Assembly (NCBI GenBank): GCA_004557315.1
Contig: SFEH01000023.1
Coordinates: 1-43,253, forward strand
Source: Bacteroidales bacterium
GTDB taxonomy: Bacteria > Bacteroidota > Bacteroidia > Bacteroidales > UBA3663
DNA length: 43,253 nucleotides
Direction: 5' to 3'
In this document: in pieces, positions 1 to 6,033 of the stretch
Position numbering within the stretch: the first letter of the stretch is position 1
How the letters are laid out: every line of letters begins with the position of its first letter
The notes under the pieces: model-generated
Database searches by the model: none
What the model saw: only the letters and a program-made list of their open reading frames with translations
Told to the model about the DNA's origin: nothing
Made by a program: the position numbers and the translations under genes

Positions 1-587
1 TTATACTGGAAGAGCTCCTCGTTCTTGCCCTTGTAGTTCCAATCGTCGGCCTGATGCTGACCCAAGCCATAGAAAGCCTCGTCGGAAGGCGACTCGAACA
101 CGGTGCGTGTTGTCCAGCCATTGAAGGTAGTCGGATTAGCCTGTTCTGCAGGACCTTCGGCATTGGCTGTCCAGATGGTCTGCTCGCAGCTGTATGGAGC
201 GAAGGTCTTGCCTCCACCCTTTTGTTCCTGAAGGATCATGTTGCCTGCTGCATCGGTAAACCAAACCTCACCAGTCGATTTCAGGACATTGGCCTTGATG
301 CTGCTTGTCTCGACAGTCACGGTATCGCCATGTTCGGCAACTTCGTAGGCAGTCTTCTCGTGCTGTGGCACGATGATCAGCGACTGAGGATCAGCAAACT
401 TACTCTCGGCAGTAGCACTTACTCTGATGATCTTCTCTCCGACAACCTCAAGACGCACGAGCTTGGCATCGCCCTGAGCAACCTTGACTGTCACCTGCTG
501 ACCGGCAACATCAACGCCCTGATTACCCGAACATGCCGACATCAGGACAGCTGCTATTGCCGATAGCGAATAGAAACTTCTTTTCAT
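1..587 (-). CDS. GH31 family glycosidase lipoprotein, N-terminal part only
   Basis: The reading frame starts at the ATG at 587-585 on the minus strand and runs off the window edge, so only about 195 N-terminal residues are present. Residues 1-19 form a lipoprotein signal (lipobox LMSAC, Cys19). The next ~130 residues look like the N-terminal beta domain of GH31 enzymes, and FYGLGQHQ followed by an NYKGK...LFQYN stretch is typical of that family just before its barrel. GH31 covers alpha-glucosidases and alpha-xylosidases. The catalytic Asp residues lie outside the window, so substrate cannot be judged. It lies 46 bases after deoC on the same strand, and I see no clear promoter in the gap. Family call fairly sure, substrate unknown. 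Confidence 0.75.
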   Translation of the reverse strand, partial: MKRSFYSLSAIAAVLMSACSGNQGVDVAGQQVTVKVAQGDAKLVRLEVVGEKIIRVSATAESKFADPQSLIIVPQHEKTAYEVAEHGDTVTVETSSIKANVLKSTGEVWFTDAAGNMILQEQKGGGKTFAPYSCEQTIWTANAEGPAEQANPTTFNGWTTRTVFESPSDEAFYGLGQHQADDWNYKGKNEELFQY

Positions 588-633
588 AAGATGGGATTAT
601 TTGATAAATGTGATTATGTAGTAAAATGTCTCA

Positions 634-1518
634 TCAAAGGAAATGCTTCACAGGCTCTCCCAGAATAGCCGAAAGCAGATTGTTGGCTGCGCTGCTTGCG
701 CCAATGCGATACAGGTCTTTTGTCAGCCACTCTTCACCAAGCACCGACTTGACGATGCAGTAGTATTTCACGGCATCTTCTGGTGAGCGCACGCCTCCTG
801 CCACCTTGATACCAATCTTGTTGCCTGTCTGCTCATAATAAGCCTTGGCAGCCTTGCACATCACGAGCACAGCCTCTGGTGTGGCTGCTGGGTCGAGCTT
901 GCCAGTGCTTGTCTTGATGAAGTCGGCACCCGAATAGATGGCTAGGATGCTGGCTTTCATGATGTTGCTTGCAGTCTTGAGCGCTCCTGTCTCAAGAATC
1001 ACCTTGAAAATGGCATCCTTGCAAGCGGCCTTGCATTCGGCAATGGCATCGCACATCTCTTCGTATGCGCCCTGTAGAAACTGGCCTACGCCAATCACTA
1101 TATCCACTTCATCGGCACCCGATGCCACTGCAAGTGCGCACTCAGCTACCTTGATCTCGTTGAACGTCTGCGATGAAGGGAAGCCTGCTGCCACCACGGT
1201 AGTATGCACCTCCGAGACATCAAGATTCATGTTCACAACCTCCGCAAAGTTTGGATATACGCAGATCGATGCCACATTGTCGAGCTCCGGATACTTCTCC
1301 TCAAAGTCATTGACCCTTTGGGTGAAGTTTCTCACTCTCTCCTCATTGTCGGTCGGATTGAGCGTGGTCAGGTCGATACAGCCCAAGCTGAACTTCAGCA
1401 CATCCACATTGTTGTTAGCCTCGAAGTTGTCCGCAACTATCTGCTCCACTTCAGCCTTGATCTCCTCATCATTGAGGTTGACATCATATTTACCCAATGT
1501 CTCAAGATATTTATCCAT
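634..1518 (-). CDS. deoC: Deoxyribose-phosphate aldolase (DeoC)
   Basis: This 294-residue protein would split 2-deoxyribose 5-phosphate into glyceraldehyde 3-phosphate and acetaldehyde in the cytoplasm, the last step of deoxynucleoside salvage. The TIM-barrel signature is clear: DFIKTSTGK with the Schiff-base lysine at K202, GIKVAGGVR with the second conserved lysine at K238, and the barrel strand around CIDLTTL (D49). It has about 45 extra N-terminal residues compared with the short E. coli-type enzymes, as seen in other Bacteroidota homologues. It sits downstream of dtd on the same strand after a 118-base gap that contains an imperfect tandem repeat. Confidence 0.95.
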   Translation of the reverse strand: MDKYLETLGKYDVNLNDEEIKAEVEQIVADNFEANNNVDVLKFSLGCIDLTTLNPTDNEERVRNFTQRVNDFEEKYPELDNVASICVYPNFAEVVNMNLDVSEVHTTVVAAGFPSSQTFNEIKVAECALAVASGADEVDIVIGVGQFLQGAYEEMCDAIAECKAACKDAIFKVILETGALKTASNIMKASILAIYSGADFIKTSTGKLDPAATPEAVLVMCKAAKAYYEQTGNKIGIKVAGGVRSPEDAVKYYCIVKSVLGEEWLTKDLYRIGASSAANNLLSAILGEPVKHFL

Positions 1519-1533
1519 ATACCAATTTATATA

Positions 1534-1587
1534 TTATAATGAAAAAATGCTAAGCTATATTTTATTATGAAAAAAGCTATGCTATAT
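1534..1587. repeat. Imperfect tandem repeat of about 26 bp between dtd and deoC
   Basis: Two near-copies stand side by side: a unit ending GAAAAAATGCTAAGCTATAT (1541-1560) and one ending GAAAAAAGCTATGCTATAT (1569-1587). Each is preceded by a TTATAAT/TTATTAT stretch. They differ by a few substitutions and a one-base indel. The repeat lies within 16-70 bases upstream of the deoC start, where a promoter or 5' UTR would be. No standard TAnnTTTG box is obvious there. Confidence 0.6.
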
Positions 1588-1636
1588 TATAAACCGAAAG
1601 CAGTTGCCATCATGCCTGAGCCGATAGCATCTGCCA

Positions 1637-2089
1637 TCATTCTTTGTTCTTTGAGTCCATGCAAATGGTCACAGGACCATCATTGAGCAACTCGCACTTC
1701 ATGTCAGCACCGAAACTGCCCGTTGCCACAGATTTGCCGAGCCCCATCTCAACCTCAGCAATAAATTTCTCATACAGAGGCACTGCCACGTCATGGCCTG
1801 CTGCCTTGATATATGACGGACGATTGCCCTTGGCAGTCAGAGCATGCAGGGTGAACTGACTGACTATCAACACCTCTCCACCCACATCAAGCACCGAGCG
1901 ATTCATCACGCCGTTTTCATCGTCGAAGATGCGTAGGTTGAGCACTTTCCTCGTCACCCACGCCACATCTTCGTCGGTATCTGCATTTTCAAAACCGACA
2001 AGGATCATAAGACCCTTGCCGATTCTTGATTTTTCCACGCCATCGATAGTCACGCTGGCATGGGCTACACGTTGTATTACAACTCTCAT
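1637..2089 (-). CDS. dtd: D-aminoacyl-tRNA deacylase (Dtd)
   Basis: This 150-residue protein matches the usual DTD length. It removes D-amino acids (and glycine from tRNA-Ala) from mischarged tRNAs in the cytoplasm. The N-terminal MRVVIQRV strand, SQFTL motif (77-81) and NDGPVT motif (136-141) with the Gly-cisPro pair G138-P139 are all intact. It lies downstream of the NagB/LmbE fusion, separated by 97 bases of inverted and direct repeats that could end or attenuate transcription. Its stop overlaps an ATG for a 17-codon frame (1640-1587), which is noted separately as doubtful. Confidence 0.95.
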   Translation of the reverse strand: MRVVIQRVAHASVTIDGVEKSRIGKGLMILVGFENADTDEDVAWVTRKVLNLRIFDDENGVMNRSVLDVGGEVLIVSQFTLHALTAKGNRPSYIKAAGHDVAVPLYEKFIAEVEMGLGKSVATGSFGADMKCELLNDGPVTICMDSKNKE

Positions 2090-2095
2090 TTCTTA

Positions 2096-2184
2096 GGTTT
2101 TTAGGTTTTAAGGTTATAAGGTTTTAAGGGTCTGGGACAGCGCTAAGCTCCTCACAACCTTATAACCTCACAACCTTATAACCT
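2096..2184. repeat. AGGTTATAAGGTT-type direct and inverted repeats
   Basis: The 13-base arm AGGTTATAAGGTT (2111-2123) has two perfect reverse-complement copies, AACCTTATAACCT at 2156-2168 and 2172-2184. Degenerate direct copies (TTAGGTTTTTAGGTTTTAAGG) flank the first arm. Either right arm can pair with the left, so two alternative hairpins are possible with loops of about 32 and 48 bases. The block starts right after the nagB/LmbE stop and runs up to the dtd start, so it may act as a terminator or attenuator. Confidence 0.75.
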
Positions 2185-2186
2185 TT

Positions 2187-4196
2187 TTATAAAAGTTTAT
2201 ACTGCACAAAGGCCTCCATTGCCTCATAGCAAGCCAGTCCGAGCTGGTCGTAGAGCTTAGCCGTGCCGCGGTTTCTGTCTTCCGAACGCTGCCAGAACAG
2301 GCGCTCATCATTGCCGAGGAACGGAGCACTATCCATCTGCGACTGATGCTTGAGGATCGAATTGCGCTTCTCCTTCAGCTCCTCAGGGCTCAATGGCACG
2401 CACATCTCGATGTTCTCGATCTCCCACTCTGCCCATGCGCCACGGTACATCCATACACGGCAGTCCTTGAGCCATTCTGCACCGCACTGCTTCTCAAGGT
2501 CGAGTGCTGCAAAGACTGCATCGGTACATACGCGGTGTGTTCCGTGAGGATCGGCAAGGTCACCTGCAACGAAGATCTGGTGTGGCTTGACCGCCTGGAG
2601 CAACTCACGCACGATCTGCACATCAGCCTCGCTCAATGGGCTCTTCTCGATCTTGCCTGTCTCATAGAATGGCAGGTCGAGGAAGTGAACATGGTTGAGA
2701 GGTATCTTATTGTAGGTCGAAGCCGTGCGAGCCTCACCGCGACGGATAAGTCCCTTGATGGTCAGGATATCTTTTGAATCCATCTCGCCCACCTTCTTTT
2801 CGAGCAAGAACTTCTTGATCTCCTGATACTTCGACTTGATAGTCTCGTTGCTGTTGTTGTCAAATATCTGGTTGAAGCCATTGATGAAGTGCATGAAACG
2901 AGTAACCTCCTCATCACCCACAGCGATGTTGCCCGATGTCTCGTAAGCCACATGCACATCATGTCCCTGCTGAACGAGTCGGCGCAATGTTCCGCCCATC
3001 GAGATTACATCATCGTCGGGATGTGGAGAGAAGACGATCACGCGCTTAGGGAATGGGTTAGCACGCTCAGGACGATAGGTATCATCGGCTTCTGGCTTAC
3101 CGCCTGGCCAGCCTGTGATGGTATGCTGCAGGTCGTTGAAGATCCTGATATTGACCTGATAAGCCGAACCATAGAGAGCGAGCAGTTCGCCGAGGCCGTT
3201 CTCATTGTAGTCCTTGTTGGTGAGCTTCAGGATAGGCTTGTTGAGCTTCTGGCAAAGCCATACGATGGCACTGCGCACTAGCTTGTCGTTCCAGTCGCAG
3301 CTTGTCACGAGCCAAGGACGCTGGATGCGTGTCAGCTTAGCCGAAGTGCCGAGCTCAATATATACCTTGGTGTTGTTGTGAGTCTGGAGGAACGATGCTG
3401 GAAGCGCATCAGAGATCTTGCCTTCGACAGTCTCCTTGATGATGGCAGCCTTCTCCTCGCTCCATGCCATGAGGCATATCTTCTTTGAAGATAGGATGGT
3501 CGAAATGCCCACAGTGAGAGCGCAAGGTGGCAGCTTCTTCACTCCGATGTTCTTTGCAGCCTCATCGCGCGAAGTAGAGTTGATGAGGATGAGGCGAGTC
3601 ACCGAACTGATAGTCGAACCTGGCTCATTCATTGCGATGTTGCCTTCACGTCCGATGCTGAGCAATGTGAGGTCGATACCTCCAAGACTCTTGATCGTCT
3701 GCTCGTAGTTGCTGCAGTATTCGGTCACAGCACTTGGCTCGACTGTTCCATCGAAAGTAACAACATTCTCAGGAGCTATATCTACATGCGAGATGAAGAG
3801 CTCATTGATGTTCTCGAAAGCCGAACGAGGATATTGCTCGTTGAGAGGATAATACTCGTAGAGGTTGACGATTACTACGTTCTTGAAGCTGAGACCGGTC
3901 TCATTGTGACGGCGGATGAGTTCAGCGAACAATGGTCTCAGAGTCAGGCCAGCACCAAGACCGATGACGCAGTTCTGGAACTTCTCTTTTCTCTGACGGA
4001 TGAGAGCTTCAATCTCATCGGCAATCTGGCATACACCATCATTGGCAGTCTCGAAGATCTCAGTAGGAATCTTCTCGAAGCAAGTGAGAGCCGAACGTTC
4101 CAAAGCATTCTGAGGCTTGTAGTAACGTGGAGAGACATTGTTGAACGAGATCTGCGAGCTGAGATTCGTTCTGAGAATCAAATCTTGATTTTCCAT
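2187..4196 (-). CDS. NagB-like domain fused to LmbE/PIG-L deacetylase domain
   Basis: This 669-residue protein has two domains. Residues ~15-300 are a glucosamine-6-phosphate deaminase/isomerase-like fold (VIGLGAGLT near 77-85, IGREGNIAMNEPGS at 181-194). Residues ~383-669 are an LmbE/PIG-L deacetylase with the zinc-site motif HPDDD (H392-D396) and a second site HGTH (H551, H554). The fusion is a known Bacteroidota type annotated as glucosamine-6-phosphate deaminase. An attractive reading is coupled deacetylation and deamination of GlcNAc-6-phosphate. However, the residues matching E. coli NagB D72, D141 and H143 appear to be Y113, E184 and N186, with only E148 kept (E191), so the deaminase activity is uncertain. 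It lies 36 bases after yqeY, probably in the same transcript. Confidence 0.88.
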   Translation of the reverse strand: MENQDLILRTNLSSQISFNNVSPRYYKPQNALERSALTCFEKIPTEIFETANDGVCQIADEIEALIRQRKEKFQNCVIGLGAGLTLRPLFAELIRRHNETGLSFKNVVIVNLYEYYPLNEQYPRSAFENINELFISHVDIAPENVVTFDGTVEPSAVTEYCSNYEQTIKSLGGIDLTLLSIGREGNIAMNEPGSTISSVTRLILINSTSRDEAAKNIGVKKLPPCALTVGISTILSSKKICLMAWSEEKAAIIKETVEGKISDALPASFLQTHNNTKVYIELGTSAKLTRIQRPWLVTSCDWNDKLVRSAIVWLCQKLNKPILKLTNKDYNENGLGELLALYGSAYQVNIRIFNDLQHTITGWPGGKPEADDTYRPERANPFPKRVIVFSPHPDDDVISMGGTLRRLVQQGHDVHVAYETSGNIAVGDEEVTRFMHFINGFNQIFDNNSNETIKSKYQEIKKFLLEKKVGEMDSKDILTIKGLIRRGEARTASTYNKIPLNHVHFLDLPFYETGKIEKSPLSEADVQIVRELLQAVKPHQIFVAGDLADPHGTHRVCTDAVFAALDLEKQCGAEWLKDCRVWMYRGAWAEWEIENIEMCVPLSPEELKEKRNSILKHQSQMDSAPFLGNDERLFWQRSEDRNRGTAKLYDQLGLACYEAMEAFVQYKLL

Positions 4197-4232
4197 TTTT
4201 GTGTGTTTGATAGGTTAGTTAAATATGATATA

Positions 4233-4688
4233 TTATAATGATGAAAGGACTTCCTTCACCACTCCCGAGATGGTCTTGCCATCAGCCTGACCAGCGAGAG
4301 CCTTGTTGGCAGCACCCATCACCTTGCCCATATCCTTCAGACTGGTAGCACCCACTTCGGCCACCACCTTGAGCACGGCTTCCTTGACCTCCTCAAGACT
4401 CAAAGCCTTTGGGAGATACTCCTCCATAACCTTGACCTGAGCCAGTTCTTCGTCGGCAAGGTCCTGTCGGTTGTTCTGGACAAAGATGTCGGCGGCATCC
4501 TTACCCTTCTTCACCATCTTTGCGATAATCTTGAAGGCATCGGCATCCGAGAGCTCGCCATTGCTGCTTGGAGCGGTCTTTGCCTCGATGAATTCCTTCT
4601 TGATGTTTCTCAAAGTGTTCGTACGCACAGCATCACGCGCCTTCATTGAGGCCATGATATCCTGACTGATTTGTTCGAATAGTGTCAT
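4233..4688 (-). CDS. GatB/YqeY domain-containing protein
   Basis: This 151-residue protein matches the usual length of the stand-alone YqeY family. The opening MTLFEQISQDIMASMKARD, the helical region with TLRNIKKEFIEAK, and the C-terminal part containing MGKVMGAANKALAGQADGK are typical. The family resembles the tRNA-binding tail of the GatB amidotransferase subunit, but its cellular role is not established. It has its own TTTG-N20-TATATTTG promoter upstream and is followed closely by the NagB/LmbE gene, so it probably leads a two-gene or longer transcript. Confidence 0.92.
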   Translation of the reverse strand: MTLFEQISQDIMASMKARDAVRTNTLRNIKKEFIEAKTAPSSNGELSDADAFKIIAKMVKKGKDAADIFVQNNRQDLADEELAQVKVMEEYLPKALSLEEVKEAVLKVVAEVGATSLKDMGKVMGAANKALAGQADGKTISGVVKEVLSSL

Positions 4689-4718
4689 AACAAAATATTT
4701 TATGTGTGTTTACATGTG

Positions 4719-4750
4719 CAAATATAGCATCTTACTACAAAATTACCAAA
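4719..4750 (-). promoter_or_regulatory. Promoter of yqeY-nagB/LmbE transcript
   Basis: On the minus strand, TTTG (4750-4747), a 20-base spacer and TATATTTG (4726-4719) match the Bacteroidota primary sigma consensus. The yqeY start codon is about 30 bases downstream. Confidence 0.75.
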
Positions 4751-4809
4751 TTTTTTACCCAAAAAACAACTTTTATGCCTCTAAAAACATGAAAAATCAA
4801 AAAAAATGC

Positions 4810-4827
4810 ACTTTTTTCGAAAAAAGT
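4810..4827. repeat. 18-bp perfect palindrome upstream of the tRNA promoter
   Basis: ACTTTTTTCGAAAAAAGT is a perfect palindrome. It lies between two divergent promoters, 11 bases before the -33 box of the tRNA operon. It could be a protein-binding site, or chance in very AT-rich DNA. Confidence 0.5.
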
Positions 4828-4837
4828 CACTAAAAAA

Positions 4838-4869
4838 TTTGGAAGTATAAAAAAGTTGCTATATCTTTG
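4838..4869 (+). promoter_or_regulatory. Promoter of the tRNA-His-Glu-Ser operon
   Basis: TTTG (4838-4841), a 20-base spacer and TATCTTTG (4862-4869) form a textbook Bacteroidota promoter. The first tRNA begins about 32 bases downstream. Confidence 0.85.
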
Positions 4870-4901
4870 CACCCGCAAATGAGAAATCAAATGCTAACAC
4901 G

Positions 4902-4978
4902 GTGGCTATAGTTCAGCTGGTTAGAGCGTCAGATTGTGGTTCTGAATGTCGTGGGTTCGAATCCCACTAGCCACCCCA
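4902..4978 (+). tRNA. tRNA-His (anticodon GTG)
   Basis: The acceptor arms GTGGCTA (4902-4908) and TAGCCAC (4968-4974) pair fully. The anticodon arm TCAGA-TTGTGGT-TCTGA exposes GTG, and the T-arm carries GGTTCGAATCC. A G at 4901 faces C4975, which is the G-1:C73 identity element of histidine tRNA. CCA appears to be encoded at 4976-4978. It is first of three tRNAs read from one promoter. Confidence 0.97.
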
Positions 4979-5008
4979 AAAGTTCTTTTTTAGAGTTTGA
5001 CAAACCAA

Positions 5009-5083
5009 GGCGCTTTCATCTAGCGGTTAGGATACCGGCCTCTCACGCCGGGTACACGGGTTCGAGTCCCGTAGGCGCTACCA
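5009..5083 (+). tRNA. tRNA-Glu (anticodon CTC)
   Basis: The acceptor GGCGCTT (5009-5015) pairs with AGGCGCT (5073-5079) using two G-U wobbles, including one at the first pair. The anticodon arm CCGGC-CTCTCAC-GCCGG exposes CTC at 5042-5044. The T-arm is GTTCGAGTC, and CCA is encoded at 5081-5083. The CTC anticodon reads GAG only; a TTC isoacceptor must exist elsewhere in the genome. Confidence 0.95.
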
Positions 5084-5087
5084 CCAA

Positions 5088-5175
5088 GGAGAGGTGGGTG
5101 AGTGGCTGAAACCACCGGTTTGCTAAACCGACGAACCTGATTAGGGTTCCACGAGTTCGAATCTCGTCCTCTCCG
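5088..5175 (+). tRNA. tRNA-Ser (anticodon GCT)
   Basis: The acceptor GGAGAGG (5088-5094) pairs with CCTCTCC (5168-5174). The anticodon loop TTGCTAA exposes GCT. A long variable arm (around GAACCTGATTAGGGTTC) gives the 88-base length expected for a serine tRNA. The discriminator is G5175 and CCA is not encoded, unlike the two tRNAs before it. The spacer from tRNA-Glu is only 4 bases. Confidence 0.96.
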
Positions 5176-5176
5176 C

Positions 5177-5214
5177 AAGCGTGTAAGTCTTCCGACTTGC
5201 ACGCTTTTGTTTTG
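5177..5214 (+). terminator. Rho-independent terminator of the tRNA operon
   Basis: AAGCGTGTAAGTC (5177-5189) and GACTTGCACGCTT (5194-5206) form a 13-bp stem with one G-U pair and a TTCC loop. TTTTGTTTT follows. It begins two bases after the tRNA-Ser 3' end. Confidence 0.92.
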
Positions 5215-5316
5215 CCCAAACCGATTTCTTGTGCTATGTGGACATATTCTTCCCCATATTCCCTATAAAATCAAAAGGATTTCGCTCCCGACTATGCAAT
5301 AATCAGAAAAAATCAC

Positions 5317-5324
5317 TATCTTTG
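5317..5324 (+). promoter_or_regulatory. -7 box for the gamma carbonic anhydrase gene
   Basis: TATCTTTG followed by CAAGCG matches the -7 consensus, 35 bases ahead of the start codon. No clear TTTG box lies at the usual distance upstream. Confidence 0.65.
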
Positions 5325-5359
5325 CAAGCGAAATTAATTATTTACTCAAAGGCTGGATT

Positions 5360-5896
5360 ATGATAAAGAGATATAAGCAATATGTTCCCGAAATCGGGCA
5401 AGATACTTTTGTGGCAGAAACCGCAGTGGTGATAGGCGACGTGGTGATGGGCAGCGAGTGCTCGATATGGTACAGTGCCGTGGTGCGTGGCGATGTCAAC
5501 AAGATACGCCTCGGCGATAGGGTGAACGTACAGGACTGCTCGTGCCTGCATACCTCGCTGGGCGACGCATATATCGAGATTGGCAATGACGTGACCATCG
5601 GACACAACGCATGCGTGCATGGAGCAAAGATCAAGGACCACGTGCTGATAGGCATGGGCTCGACAGTGCTCGACAATGCCGTGATAGGTACAGGGGCGGT
5701 GGTGGCGGCAGGAGCTCTTGTGTTGCAAAACACCGTCATCGGCGACTACGAGCTATGGGGAGGAGTCCCAGCCAAACTGATTAAGCGGCTATCGCCCGAG
5801 GCATCAGCCAAGCTGATCGACACAGGCATTGAACATTATGTGCGCCATGCCCACGAATATCTGAGCGACGAGGTGGAAGACATAATAGCAAACTAA
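5360..5896 (+). CDS. Gamma carbonic anhydrase family / hexapeptide-repeat protein
   Basis: This 178-residue cytoplasmic protein is built of left-handed beta-helix hexapeptide repeats from about residue 12 to 140, followed by a C-terminal helix. The three likely metal-binding histidines of the gamma carbonic anhydrase family are present: H64 (CLHTS), and H82 and H87 (IGHNACVHG). The length fits YrdA/PaaY-like members, many of which have weak or no measured carbonic anhydrase activity. It has its own promoter box. RNase R follows after 137 bases with a separate promoter, so it is probably a single-gene unit. Confidence 0.9.
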   Translation: MIKRYKQYVPEIGQDTFVAETAVVIGDVVMGSECSIWYSAVVRGDVNKIRLGDRVNVQDCSCLHTSLGDAYIEIGNDVTIGHNACVHGAKIKDHVLIGMGSTVLDNAVIGTGAVVAAGALVLQNTVIGDYELWGGVPAKLIKRLSPEASAKLIDTGIEHYVRHAHEYLSDEVEDIIAN

Positions 5897-5972
5897 AAAT
5901 ATCAATATATCTCATTATTTGCCGGAAGAGAGTGTGAATTGGTAAAAAATATCGTAAAATTTGCACTAAACC

Positions 5973-6004
5973 TTTGTTTCTCCCGATTATTATTATTATT
6001 TTTG
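5973..6004 (+). promoter_or_regulatory. Promoter of the RNase R gene
   Basis: TTTG (5973-5976), a 20-base spacer and TATTTTTG (5997-6004) fit the consensus. Transcription would start near 6010, which rules out an upstream TTG at 5974 as the start codon and supports the ATG at 6034. Confidence 0.75.
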
Positions 6005-6033
6005 CCTCGTATAACAAACACACATTCACGGAT

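Noticed and set aside
938..1570. Long plus-strand open frames opposite deoC, rny, nagB/LmbE, the GH2 genes and others
   Set aside because: They are antisense to well-supported conserved genes, carry no family motifs, and arise from codon bias.
1587..1640. 17-codon frame overlapping the dtd stop as a real gene
   Set aside because: Too short, no recognisable family and no comparison possible; kept only as a finding.
4901..5175. tRNA cluster as an integration site for a mobile element
   Set aside because: No integrase, no direct repeat of a tRNA 3' end, and ordinary conserved genes on both sides.
5974..6033. Extended N-terminus of RNase R from a TTG at 5974
   Set aside because: The extension is hydrophobic and unlike the family, and the predicted promoter (5973-6004) lies within it.
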